DNA from: Ectopseudomonas alcaliphila
GTDB lineage: Bacteria; Pseudomonadota; Gammaproteobacteria; Pseudomonadales; Pseudomonadaceae
Direction of reading: 5' to 3'
DNA: 64,000 nucleotides
Assembly (NCBI RefSeq): GCF_900101755.1
Contig: NZ_FNAE01000001.1
Coordinates: forward strand, 310,001 to 374,000
The notes under the pieces were generated by a model that was given only the letters and a program-made list of their open reading frames with translations, had not been told where the DNA came from and made no database searches. A program made the translations under genes and the position numbers. Below are positions 8,914-18,639 of this stretch, piece after piece (the first letter of the stretch is position 1; every line of letters begins with the position of its first letter).

Positions 8914-9647
8914 ACTGCTGCCTGCAGATGCGCTTCGTGTACCGATTGCACCGCACAGGCGCCGACCAGACCGGCCACGACCGGCGGCAGGCGACCTTCC
9001 AGCGCCGCACGCTCGGGCTGGAACAGGGTGGCGATGAAGAACGGATGGTCCTCCAGCTCAATGGCACGCACCGCGCCCGCCTGGTCATGCCCGGAGGCCT
9101 TCAGCGCCTGGGCCATCAGCGGCTCGACGAAAGCATCGACGAGACCATAGCGGCACAGATACTGCTCGCTGATCTCACGTACGCCGTAGAGTTCGGCAAT
9201 GCGCGAGCCGGAAACCAGATGCACGTGCTCGCTGACATCCAGCAAGGCGCAGGCCAGGGGCGCGATCAGAGGATTCTGCGCTTGCGGCGACAGCTCGGCG
9301 TGTTCGGCATCGGTCCAGCCAAGGCGGTTGCGCGCGTACTCCAGCAGCGCGTGCTGGAAGCCGCCACAGGTGCCCAGGAACGGCACGCCCTGTTCGCGCG
9401 CGAAACGAATGGCGCGCAGCGCACCTTCGGTGGCGGCATAGGGGCTGCCCGGCACGCACCAGATGCCGTCATAGGCCATCAGCGCGGCATCATCGAGAAT
9501 GCTGTCGGTGGCCAGCCAGTCGTATTCGACCGCCACACCCAGCGCCTCGCTGGCCAGACGCAGCGCCTCGGGAATGGCCCGATGCGCGGCAATCGCCGCA
9601 TTGTAGTCACCCACCAGAGCGACCTTGACTCGACACTTGCTGTACAT
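8910..9647 (-). CDS. CTP synthase C-terminal-like glutamine amidotransferase-fold protein
   Basis: The 245 residues resemble only the class I glutaminase domain of CTP synthase, with no synthetase domain. The nucleophile elbow GTCGGFQHAL holds Cys94, and HVHLVSGS is conserved. Where CTP synthase has F-H-P-E, this protein has F-Q-P-E (Gln210-Pro-Glu), so the triad His is missing and normal glutamine hydrolysis is doubtful. It belongs to a family annotated as CTP synthase C-terminal related (seleno)protein; here the nucleophile codes for Cys, not selenocysteine. I start it at ATG 9647 (MYSKCRVKVALVGDY); a longer frame upstream lacks homology. It is followed by the ABM gene and faces a LysR gene. 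Confidence 0.78.
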   Translation of the reverse strand: MYSKCRVKVALVGDYNAAIAAHRAIPEALRLASEALGVAVEYDWLATDSILDDAALMAYDGIWCVPGSPYAATEGALRAIRFAREQGVPFLGTCGGFQHALLEYARNRLGWTDAEHAELSPQAQNPLIAPLACALLDVSEHVHLVSGSRIAELYGVREISEQYLCRYGLVDAFVEPLMAQALKASGHDQAGAVRAIELEDHPFFIATLFQPERAALEGRLPPVVAGLVGACAVQSVHEAHLQAAV

Positions 9648-9742
9648 ACGCCTATCCCCCTCTTGCATGGCGGTCTCCCTGCCACTATAAGATGGCGCTC
9701 GCGCAATAATAATTGGCGAATAGACAAGCAGAGATTGCAGCC

Positions 9743-10606
9743 GTGCAATATCAGATCGACCATACCGACCTGTCCCTGGTGCTCGCCCTGGTGCGTGGCC
9801 GCTCCCTCGCGCGAGCGGCAGAATTGATGCAGGTCGACGTCTCCACGGTATTCCGCGCCGTGCGCAGACTGGAGGCTGCCCTGGGAGTGGCGCTGTTCGA
9901 GAAGAGTCGGCGTGGCTACGAACCCAGCGAAACCGCCCGCGCACTGGCCGAGCAGGCCGAGCGCGCCGAACAGGCACTGGATGCTGCACGCGTGGCGCTG
10001 GAGCTGGGCAAGCAGGTGGTCAGCGGTACGGTGCGCCTGACCTGCACCGATGCGGTCCTGAGCAGCCTGCTGCTGCCGGCGCTGGCGCGTTTCATGCCCA
10101 GTTACCCGGCGCTGGCGCTGGAGCTGGTGACGTCGAACGACTTCGCCAACCTGAGCCGCCGCGACGCCGACCTGGCCTTGCGCCTGACCAATCAGCCGCC
10201 GGAGCATCTGGTCGGCCGGCGTCTGGCCAGCGTGTCCTACTTCGTTTGCACCCGCGATGATGGCCAGGATCGCAGCGACCTGGCGCGCCAGAGCTGGATC
10301 GCCCCGGACGAGGCGATGCCGGACCATGCAACGGTACTCTGGCGCCTGCGCGAATTGCCGAGCGTCACCCCCAACTACCGCTGCAGCAGCATGTACGCCG
10401 TGGCGCAACTGGCCCGCGCCGGGCTGGGTGTCGCCGCCCTGCCCGGCTTCGTCCTGCGCGCCCATCCCGAACTCAAGGCACTCGGCCCGCCCCTGACCGG
10501 CTGCGACACCGAACTCTGGCTGCTGACCCGCCCCGACTGCAGGGCACTGCGCTCGGTGCAGACGCTGTTCGAGGAATTGAGCGAAGCTCTGATGAGCCAT
10601 GGCTGA
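9743..10606 (+). CDS. LysR-family transcriptional regulator
   Basis: About 287 residues. The N-terminal winged helix is clear: LSLVLALVRGRSLARAAELMQVDVSTVFRAVRRLEAALGVALFEKSRRGYEPSETA. It is followed by a linker helix and a periplasmic-binding-like effector domain. I prefer the GTG at 9743; a TTG at 9713 would add ten residues. It is divergent from the amidotransferase-like gene, with about 95 bases between them, so it probably regulates that pair. The effector is unknown. The helix has Val-Ser-Thr-Val-Phe-Arg in place of the more usual PSAVS. Confidence 0.88.
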   Translation: MQYQIDHTDLSLVLALVRGRSLARAAELMQVDVSTVFRAVRRLEAALGVALFEKSRRGYEPSETARALAEQAERAEQALDAARVALELGKQVVSGTVRLTCTDAVLSSLLLPALARFMPSYPALALELVTSNDFANLSRRDADLALRLTNQPPEHLVGRRLASVSYFVCTRDDGQDRSDLARQSWIAPDEAMPDHATVLWRLRELPSVTPNYRCSSMYAVAQLARAGLGVAALPGFVLRAHPELKALGPPLTGCDTELWLLTRPDCRALRSVQTLFEELSEALMSHG

Positions 10607-10616
10607 GGCAGAGCGT

Positions 10617-10838
10617 CGCCGCTAAAGCGCCTCCCACAGAGCGGGGGGCAGCCTGTCATTGCAGCTGCGAAATCTTGTGGGAGGGGCTTCAGCCGCGACA
10701 GGCCCGGAAGCTGCGTAGCCCGGATGCAATCCGGGAAATGGCGTGGCGAAGCGTTCCCCGGATTGCATCCGGGCTACGGCTGAGAGCCGACCGATCCCCC
10801 CAGCCTGCCTGGTCCGTAGGAGCGGCTTCAGCCGCGAA
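10617..10838. repeat. Cluster of REP elements of two families
   Basis: The 283-base gap between the convergent LysR and ABC genes is packed with palindromes. They are a GTGGGAGGCGC-type half (10617-10638), a GTGGGAGGGGCTTCAGCC half (10676-10700), a complete GTAGCCCGGATGCAATCC pair (10715-10777) and a GTAGGAGCGGCTTCAGCC half (10816-10838). A GTGCGC-family remnant follows at about 10862-10885. No gene is visible. Confidence 0.85.
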
Positions 10839-10889
10839 GAATTTACCGACAATCCTGAGCGCCGCGGTGCGCACTGCGCACCCCAGGGT

Positions 10890-12671
10890 TCAGCCCTGCT
10901 GCAAATGCCCGTAGAGCTTGGCGTACAGGCCGCCTTCAGCAATCAGTTGCTGGTGGTCGCCATCCTCGGCGACGCTGCCGCCATCGAACACCAGCACGCG
11001 GTCGGCCTGCTTCACCGCACTGAGGCGGTGGGCGATGATCAGCGTGGTGCGCCCCTCGAGAAACTGCGCCAGCGCTTCGTGCAGGGCGTACTCGGTGGCG
11101 GCATCCAGCGCCGAGGTGGCCTCGTCGAGGATCACCACCTTGGGCTCGGCCAGCACCATGCGGGCAATGGCCAGGCGCTGACGCTGGCCGCCAGAGAGGC
11201 GCACGCCACTGCGCCCGACCACGCTGTCCAGGCCCTGCGGCAGTTGCGCAATGCTGTCGTGAAGCTGGGCGATATGCAGCGCCTGCCAGCAGGCTTCGTC
11301 ACTGCGCTCACGGCCCATGGTCAGGTTGGCGCGCACCGTGTCGTTGAACAGCGCCGGGTGCTGCAACACCACGGCGACGTTGTCGCGCACGCAATCGAGA
11401 CCGATCTCCTCCAGCGCGCTGCCGCCGAAGCGAATGCTGCCCGCCTGCGGTGTGTAAAGGCCCAGCAGCAACTGCACCAGGGTGCTCTTGCCGCCACCCG
11501 AGGCACCGACGATGGCGACCTTCTCGCCCGGGCCTATGGACAGATCGAGACGATCGAGCACCGGCTCCTCGCCATAGCCGAAGGTCAGCCCGCGCACCTC
11601 GATGCCGACCGTGTCGCGCCCCTTGAACGGGTCGACACGCCCGGCGTACTGCGGCTCGTCCTTGCGCGCCAGCAGCTCGTTGATCCGCGTCAGTGCGCCA
11701 CCGGCGGCGTAGAAGGCGTACTGCAGGCTGAGCAACTGTTCGACCGGGCCGATCATGAACCACAGGTAGCTGAATACCGCCAGCATCTGGCCGATGGACA
11801 GATCGGAGAACAGCACCGTGAGCATCGCCGCGGCGCGAAACACATCGATACCGAACTGGAACAGCAGACCGCTGGCACGGTTGGACGCATCGCTCTTCCA
11901 TTGCGAGGCCACCGCGTAGTCGCGCACCTCACGTGCGCGCCCACCGAGACGGCCGAGGAAGTAGCCCTGGCGATTGCCAGCGCGCACCTCCTGAATCGCC
12001 TCCAGGGTCTCGGTCAGCGCCTGGGTGAAGCGTGAGGTGCTGTCGTTCTCCAGCTTCTTCAGGTGCTTGACCTTCTTGCCCAGCAGCACGGTGGCGTAGA
12101 TCACCAGCGGGTTGAACAGCAGGATCAGCAAAGCCAGCTGCCAGTGCATCCAGATCAGGATGGCCGAGGTGCCGACCAGGGTCAGCACCGCCACCAGAAA
12201 GCGGCTCAGGGTTTCACCGACGAACTTGTCCAGCGTGTCCAGATCGGTGACCAGATGAGTGGTCACGGTGCCGCCGCCCAGGCTCTCGTACTCGCCGAGG
12301 GAGATGCGCTTGAGCCGTTCGATCAGGCGCATGCGGATGCGGTAGACGATGTCCTTCGACAGCCTGGCGAACAGGCGCGCCTGCAATACGTTGAAGATCA
12401 GCGCCGAACCGCGCAGCAGCAAGGTCAAAAACAGCATCAGGCCGATATAGCCGGCCGCCGTTTCCCAGTCGGCTGGCAGGAAGTTGTCCATCACCTTGAG
12501 CGCCGCGTCGCCGTCGTGCAGCAGCACTTCGTCCACCAGCAGCGGCAGCAGCAACGGGATTGGCACACTGCACAGGGTCGCCAGCACAGCCACCAGATTC
12601 GCCAGGATCAGCGCCTTCTTGTGATGCAGGGCCAGGCGACGGATTTCTGCCCAGCTCAACCGATCAGGCAT
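10890..12671 (-). CDS. ABC exporter, fused membrane and ATPase domains
   Basis: A half-size exporter of about 593 residues. Six transmembrane helices lie in the first roughly 310 residues, then a nucleotide-binding domain with Walker A GASGGGKST, signature LSGGQRQRLAIARM and Walker B VVILDEATSALD, then the H-loop IIAHRLS. It resembles MsbA/LmrA-type homodimeric pumps; the substrate is unknown. I start at ATG 12671 (MPDRLSW), which overlaps the DsbA-like stop by eight bases; the longer frame to 12734 reads DsbA sequence out of phase. It is last in the trhO/dsbA-like/ABC gene string. Confidence 0.9.
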   Translation of the reverse strand: MPDRLSWAEIRRLALHHKKALILANLVAVLATLCSVPIPLLLPLLVDEVLLHDGDAALKVMDNFLPADWETAAGYIGLMLFLTLLLRGSALIFNVLQARLFARLSKDIVYRIRMRLIERLKRISLGEYESLGGGTVTTHLVTDLDTLDKFVGETLSRFLVAVLTLVGTSAILIWMHWQLALLILLFNPLVIYATVLLGKKVKHLKKLENDSTSRFTQALTETLEAIQEVRAGNRQGYFLGRLGGRAREVRDYAVASQWKSDASNRASGLLFQFGIDVFRAAAMLTVLFSDLSIGQMLAVFSYLWFMIGPVEQLLSLQYAFYAAGGALTRINELLARKDEPQYAGRVDPFKGRDTVGIEVRGLTFGYGEEPVLDRLDLSIGPGEKVAIVGASGGGKSTLVQLLLGLYTPQAGSIRFGGSALEEIGLDCVRDNVAVVLQHPALFNDTVRANLTMGRERSDEACWQALHIAQLHDSIAQLPQGLDSVVGRSGVRLSGGQRQRLAIARMVLAEPKVVILDEATSALDAATEYALHEALAQFLEGRTTLIIAHRLSAVKQADRVLVFDGGSVAEDGDHQQLIAEGGLYAKLYGHLQQG

Positions 12672-13296
12672 GGGCAGCGCGCTCCAGCCAGCGACCCAGC
12701 AGTGGCGATAACACCTCGAGCGGCTGATAGCCATTGGTCAGCAGCGCCAGTTGGCCGTCGCGCTCGGCCAACAGCGTGGGAAAGCCGGAGATGCCCAGAT
12801 CCTGCACCCAGGTGAAGTCGGCGGCGGTCGCCTCCTCCATGGCCTGGCTGTCGAAGGCCTCGGCGAACTCGATGCGCGGGATACCGGCCTGCTCGGCCAG
12901 TTGCACCAGAACGCTGGCCTGGGTGACGTCGGCGCCCTCGGTGTAGAAGGCTTCCTGAATCAGCTTGAGCAGCGTCCAGGCACTGGGCGCATGCAGGTTG
13001 CGCGCGGTGACCAGCGCGCGGCAGGCCGGCTCGGTGTCGTACACCAGGCCCTCGGGCAGGCCGCGCTCGAAGTCGAACAGCTGCCCAGTGCTGGCATTGA
13101 CCGCCTGCCAATAGCCCAGGTAACGCACCCGGGCGGCGGCATCAACTGCCACCTGATCACGGCGCAGGCCGCCGACCACGATCTGCAGCGGCACAGAGGC
13201 TGCCGCCGCCTGCTCGGCGAGCGCTTCGACTACCGGCGCGAAACCCCAGCACCAGGAACACATCGGGTCCATCACGTAGAGCAGACGGCTAGCCAT
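12664..13296 (-). CDS. DsbA-family thiol-disulfide protein (FrnE/isomerase-like), cytoplasmic
   Basis: A thioredoxin-fold protein of 210 residues with the active-site CSWC at residues 13-16 (MDPMCSWCWGF), a helical insertion, and the cis-Pro loop in ISGFPTLLAERDG. There is no signal peptide, so it should be cytoplasmic, unlike periplasmic DsbA. The MDPMCSWC opening is typical of the DsbA-like group also labelled protein-disulfide isomerase or 2-hydroxychromene-2-carboxylate isomerase. It starts two bases after trhO and overlaps the ABC exporter gene, so the three are one unit. Its partner is unknown. Confidence 0.85.
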   Translation of the reverse strand: MASRLLYVMDPMCSWCWGFAPVVEALAEQAAAASVPLQIVVGGLRRDQVAVDAAARVRYLGYWQAVNASTGQLFDFERGLPEGLVYDTEPACRALVTARNLHAPSAWTLLKLIQEAFYTEGADVTQASVLVQLAEQAGIPRIEFAEAFDSQAMEEATAADFTWVQDLGISGFPTLLAERDGQLALLTNGYQPLEVLSPLLGRWLERAAHA

Positions 13297-13298
13297 GG

Positions 13299-14237
13299 TC
13301 AGGCCTCGTTCAGTTGGCGGGGGTCACGGCCGATGGGGTGCGGCTGGTTGCGCGCACGGGCCAGCTCGATCTGTTTCTGCCGCTCGCGGGCGCTTTCGCG
13401 GGTTTTCTCTGGCAGCGAATCCCAGCAATGCGGGCAGCTGACACCGGGGCTGTAGAACTCGGACTGGCGATCTTCCACGGAAATCGGCGTGCGGCAGGCG
13501 TGACACTGATCGTAGTCGCCTTCGGACAGGTCATGGCGCACGGTCACGCGATTATCGAAGACGAAGCAGTCGCCCTGCCACTTGGTCTGTTCCTGCGGTA
13601 CTTCCTCGAGGTATTTGAGGATGCCGCCCTTGAGGTGATAGACCTCCTCGAAACCCTCGCCGAGCATGTAGCTGGAGGCTTTCTCGCAGCGGATACCACC
13701 GGTGCAGAACATCGCCACCTTCTTGTGCTTGCTCGGGTCGAAGTGCTCACGAATATACTCGGGAAACTCGCGGAACGACTTGGTCTTGGGGTCGATGGCG
13801 CCCTCGAAGGTGCCGATGGCCACCTCATAGTCGTTGCGGGTATCGATCAACAGCACCTCGGGGTCGCTGATCAGGGCGTTCCAGTCCTGCGGCTCGACGT
13901 AGGTGCCGACGCGCTGGTTGGGGTCGACGCCGGGCACGCCGAGGGTGACGATTTCCTTCTTCAGCTTGACCTTGGTGCGATAGAACGGCTGCTCATCGCA
14001 GTAGGATTCCTTGTGGTCGATATCGACCAGGCGGGCGTCCAGACGGAACCAGGCGAGCAGCGCATCGATAGCGGCGCGGGTGCCGGAAACGGTGCCATTG
14101 ATGCCCTCTTCGGCAAGCAGCAGGGTGCCCTTGATGTCATTGTCGATAAGGGTTTGCAGCAGGGGTTCGCGCAGCACCTGGTAATCAGGCAGGGAGACGA
14201 ATTTATACAGCGCCGCGACGACGATCTTGTCGGTCAT
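13299..14237 (-). CDS. trhO: tRNA uridine-34 hydroxylase, rhodanese family
   Basis: About 312 residues. TrhO (formerly YceA) makes 5-hydroxyuridine at the wobble position of some tRNAs. The N-terminal acylphosphatase-like domain ([11 protein letters not shown]...[14 protein letters not shown]) precedes a rhodanese domain with the active-site loop [10 protein letters not shown], then a Cys-rich tail (CHACRTPIS...CPHCWD) likely to bind metal. The ATG at 14237 starts the conserved [13 protein letters not shown]; the frame continues upstream only by chance. It heads the group trhO, dsbA-like, ABC exporter. Confidence 0.93.
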   Translation of the reverse strand: MTDKIVVAALYKFVSLPDYQVLREPLLQTLIDNDIKGTLLLAEEGINGTVSGTRAAIDALLAWFRLDARLVDIDHKESYCDEQPFYRTKVKLKKEIVTLGVPGVDPNQRVGTYVEPQDWNALISDPEVLLIDTRNDYEVAIGTFEGAIDPKTKSFREFPEYIREHFDPSKHKKVAMFCTGGIRCEKASSYMLGEGFEEVYHLKGGILKYLEEVPQEQTKWQGDCFVFDNRVTVRHDLSEGDYDQCHACRTPISVEDRQSEFYSPGVSCPHCWDSLPEKTRESARERQKQIELARARNQPHPIGRDPRQLNEA

Positions 14238-14376
14238 GAATATTCTCTCAGTAGTCACCCACGTAAAGGGCGGACTGGCGTGGCATGAAAACGCCGGCAT
14301 AGGCCGGCGCGGGGCGATTGTAACAAAGCGGCGAATCACCGGGGCAGGTTGGCGACAAGGCGCGACAGCCTGTCAC

Positions 14377-14435
14377 GTAGCCCGGATGCAATCCGGGAAT
14401 TGCCGACGGGTTTCCCCGGATTGCATCCGGGCTAC
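14377..14435. repeat. REP pair, GTAGCCCGGATGCAATCC family
   Basis: Two inverted GTAGCCCGGATGCAATCCGGG-type arms around 17 bases. It abuts the bolA stop codon (14437-14439) and lies before trhO, where it could act as a 3' end stabiliser for bolA mRNA. Confidence 0.88.
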
Positions 14436-14436
14436 C

Positions 14437-14730
14437 TCAATGACCGCCGCGGCAGGTCGGCGAGGCCGGAGCCACGCCCTGCGCTGCCCACTCCTCAGGG
14501 GTATAGGTGTGCAGCGCCAGCGCATGGATCTGCCCCATCAGCTCGCCGACCGTCGCATAAACCTTCTGATGTCGCTTGACCGCATTCAGGCCGGCAAACG
14601 CCGGACTGACGATCACCGCCTTGTAGTGAGTCTCCAGACCACGGCTGTGCATATGACTCTCGTCCAGCACATCGAGGTGCTCGGGCTGCAGCGCTGCCAG
14701 GGCGGTGACGATCAGGTCTTGCTTGGACAT
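14437..14730 (-). CDS. bolA: BolA-family protein
   Basis: A 97-residue class II KH-like protein with the BolA core DVLDESHMHSRGLETHYKAVIVSPAFAGLNAVKRHQKVY and the invariant His near the end of the domain (ALALHTYTPEEW). BolA proteins bind monothiol glutaredoxins and [2Fe-2S] clusters, and some bind DNA. I choose ATG 14730 because TGGAG lies seven bases upstream; the earlier ATG at 14742 overlaps that SD. It follows the DUF2059 gene by 11 bases, so the two are co-transcribed. Confidence 0.93.
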   Translation of the reverse strand: MSKQDLIVTALAALQPEHLDVLDESHMHSRGLETHYKAVIVSPAFAGLNAVKRHQKVYATVGELMGQIHALALHTYTPEEWAAQGVAPASPTCRGGH

Positions 14731-14741
14731 CTTGGGCTCCA

Positions 14742-15239
14742 TCAGGGTTGTTTTGGCAGGCCGAGCTCACCGCTCATGTCCGCCAGCAGCTTGTTCACCT
14801 CGGGCACTGCGGTTTCCAGCTTGCTCTGGGTGATCTGCGCAGACTGCGCGGTCAGGGTCGGCATCTTCTGCAGCACCTTCTGCCCCAGTGGCGACTCGTA
14901 AAAAGCGATCAGGTCCTTGAGCTCCTGCTCGTTGAAGTTGCTGGTGTAGAGCTTGACCATGTCCGGCTTGAGCTTGTCCCAGCCGACGGCCTTGTCCAGC
15001 GCAGTGTTGGCCTTGGCCTGGTAACTCTCAAGCACAGCTTTCTTGCCATCCGGCGCCTCGGCGAAACGCTGGGCGAACATCTGCTGCACCTGGCCATAGA
15101 CCGGCACGGTCAGCTTGTCGGCGTGAGCCAGCTTGAGGAAACGTTCGGCATCGGCGGCGTGGCTGGCGGCATCGGCCATGGCCAGGGATGTCGAAGCGCT
15201 GAGCAGAACGGCGGTGCAGAGTTTGGAGAAACGGAGCAT
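14742..15239 (-). CDS. Exported DUF2059 protein
   Basis: The 165-residue protein begins with a Sec signal peptide (MLRFSKLCTAVLLSASTSLAMADA, cleavage near residue 23). The remaining helical region, with YTSNFNEQELKDLIAFYESPLGQKVLQKMP, is the DUF2059 signature. Its function is not known; it should be periplasmic. It is the first gene of a short unit with bolA. The same pairing near fumC is known from other pseudomonads. Confidence 0.9.
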   Translation of the reverse strand: MLRFSKLCTAVLLSASTSLAMADAASHAADAERFLKLAHADKLTVPVYGQVQQMFAQRFAEAPDGKKAVLESYQAKANTALDKAVGWDKLKPDMVKLYTSNFNEQELKDLIAFYESPLGQKVLQKMPTLTAQSAQITQSKLETAVPEVNKLLADMSGELGLPKQP

Positions 15240-15515
15240 GAGAAGCTTCCACTGGTAATGAATGAGTCTGGGTAGACTGCGGTGGCGGCATTTTGTGCCC
15301 TGCGCCGAAATCCCTCAAGCGATGCGAGTTGTGCACTGGCTCACACGCGTCATGCACACCGGCGCACCCACTGGTCAGTTGCCAAAATGCCAGTACTTGC
15401 TCATGCTCGGCAGGGCTCGGCATTCTTTGCGATCTCCGCCATTTTTCAACAAGGCGTGCGCACCTCAAGACCCGGCAATTGATCGCCAGCTCGCGCATAC
15501 ACATGGACGTGCCCG
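15240..15515. other. Divergent intergenic region between DUF2059 and DUF2804 genes
   Basis: These 276 bases separate two divergent genes and should hold both promoters. I see no REP, no strong hairpin and no credible ORF; overlapping short frames here lack SD sites. Confidence 0.5.
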
Positions 15516-16526
15516 ATGACCAGCCTCACCTCACACGCGCCCCTGCCGCTACAGCCGCTTTGCGACAGCAAAGGCCGACTGCTGGACGAGGCCATTGGTT
15601 GGTCCAATCGACCGCAGGTGGACTGCACGCTGCACGGTCACGCCGGGCGGCGCAAGCGCTGGAATCATTGGTGCATCACCACGCCGCAGTGGATGCTCTC
15701 ACTGACCCTGGCCGACCTCGACTACCTGGGCTACGGCGCCGCCTACTTTCTCGATCTGGCAACCGGTCAGTCGGTCGCCCACGCCCAGTTCCGCCCTTTT
15801 GCCCTGGGTTGCCAGCTGCCCGATCTGCCGCTGGAAAGCCACGCCTTCAACCATTCTCGCCTGCAGCTACGCATCGATGAACACCCCGGTCGCCTGCGTC
15901 TTACCGCCTCGGCGCCTGATATCGGCGGCCAGCCCCTGCAAGTCTCCCTGGACATTCAGCGCCCTGCCCACCTGCAATCGGTCAACCTGGTGTCGCCACT
16001 GCAAAAGGGCGGCTTTCATGCCACCAGTCGCCAGCTGGGCCTGCCCACCGCCGGCAGCCTGCAACTGGGTAGCAAGCATTACAGCTGCGTGCCCGGTCAG
16101 AGCTTCGCCGCGCTGGACTTCGGCCGCGGCGTCTGGCCGCTGAACACGTACTGGCAGCGCGCGGCCTTCGCGGCGGCGGGCGGCATCGCTGGCAACTTCG
16201 GTTCTGGCTGGCTCGATCACAGCGGCCTGTCGGAAAACGCCTTGTGGTTCGGCGGTGAAGTGCAATTGCTCGACAGCACGCTGCATATCGAGCGCAGTTC
16301 ACAGGCGCCACTGGCCCCCTGGCGCCTGGACAGCGAAGACGATCGCGTGTCCCTGCGCTTCAAGCCCCGTCAGCTGCACAGAGCCTGCCCCAAACTCGGC
16401 CCCGTTCACGCCAACACCGTACAGCGCTTCGGTCATTATGACGGCGTATTGCGCGGTCCGAAGGGCGAGCGCGTTCCGGTGGACGGCGCGCTGGGGTGGC
16501 TGGGGGAAACCCACGCCCGCTGGTAA
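15516..16526 (+). CDS. DUF2804 domain protein
   Basis: A 336-residue protein that matches the DUF2804 family across its length: RRKRWNHWCITTPQWMLSLTLADLDYLGYGAAYFLDL, then LDFGRGVWPLNTYWQRAAF and GWLDHSGLSENALWFGGEVQ. Its beta-rich pattern resembles lipocalin-like hydroxysteroid or AttH-type folds, but no activity is established. There is no signal peptide. It runs into fumC with an 85-base gap; the two may share a transcript. Confidence 0.85.
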   Translation: MTSLTSHAPLPLQPLCDSKGRLLDEAIGWSNRPQVDCTLHGHAGRRKRWNHWCITTPQWMLSLTLADLDYLGYGAAYFLDLATGQSVAHAQFRPFALGCQLPDLPLESHAFNHSRLQLRIDEHPGRLRLTASAPDIGGQPLQVSLDIQRPAHLQSVNLVSPLQKGGFHATSRQLGLPTAGSLQLGSKHYSCVPGQSFAALDFGRGVWPLNTYWQRAAFAAAGGIAGNFGSGWLDHSGLSENALWFGGEVQLLDSTLHIERSSQAPLAPWRLDSEDDRVSLRFKPRQLHRACPKLGPVHANTVQRFGHYDGVLRGPKGERVPVDGALGWLGETHARW

Positions 16527-16611
16527 TCGGCTCGATAGATAAGTTGCGGAACCAGTCTCCAGCGGCACGACCTAAACTGCCAGCAACCTTGCACTTGCCC
16601 CGGAGAACGCC

Positions 16612-17998
<1,387 letters not shown>

Positions 17999-18006
<8 letters not shown>

Positions 18007-18616
18007 AGGCAAGAGCGGCGCCACACCGCTGGAAGGTGATGGCAAACGAATCCTGCTGATTCTCGGCACACCGAAGAAGGAAAGCCTCTGCCATGCCCTG
18101 GCCGAGGCCTACAGCCTGGGAGCGCGCAGCAAAGGGCATGTGGTGCGCCAGCTCAGGCTGGGCGAGATGCAGTTCGACCCGATACTGCGCGAAGGCTACG
18201 AGCAGAGCCAGAGCCTGGAGCCGGACCTGCTCGAGGCTCAGCGTCTGATCCACTGGGCCGAGCATCTGGTGTTCGTCTACCCGGTCTGGTGGGGCGGCAT
18301 TCCTGCGCTGCTCAAGGGCTTCTTCGATCGGGTGTTCCTGCCCGGTTTTGCCTTCAAGTACCGCAACCGCTCGCAACTCTGGGACAAGCTGCTGAGCGGG
18401 CGCAGCGCCGACCTGCTGGTAACCATGGACACGCCACGCTGGTACTTCCGCTGGATCTATGGTGCCCCGGCCCATCGGCAGATGGTGCGCACCATTCTCG
18501 GTTTCTGCGGGATCAGAACGCGGCGCCTGAGCGAATTCGCCCCGGTGCGCCCGTCCAACGAGGAGCAGCGCCAGAGCTGGCTGCGCAAGGCCGAAGCGTT
18601 GGGCAAGAAGGCGTGA
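17999..18616 (+). CDS. NAD(P)H-dependent oxidoreductase, flavodoxin-like fold (NQO/KefF type)
   Basis: A 205-residue protein with an FMN-binding flavodoxin-like fold: [21 protein letters not shown] at the start, [33 protein letters not shown] in the middle. The latter matches quinone reductases and KefF-type ancillary proteins. It should reduce quinones or related electrophiles with NAD(P)H. The gene overlaps the end of fumC by eight bases and is therefore translationally coupled to it. No kef transporter is next to it. Confidence 0.88.
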
Positions 18617-18639
18617 GCATGGAGGCAAGCGCGTCTGCT

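Noticed and set aside
9360-9375. Selenocysteine (TGA) in the amidotransferase-like gene
   Set aside because: The family includes selenoproteins, but the codon here reads TGC for Cys and no SECIS-like loop was seen.
10617-10838. CRISPR-like array
   Set aside because: Repeats are palindromic REP elements of different families with irregular spacing; no regular spacers and no cas genes.
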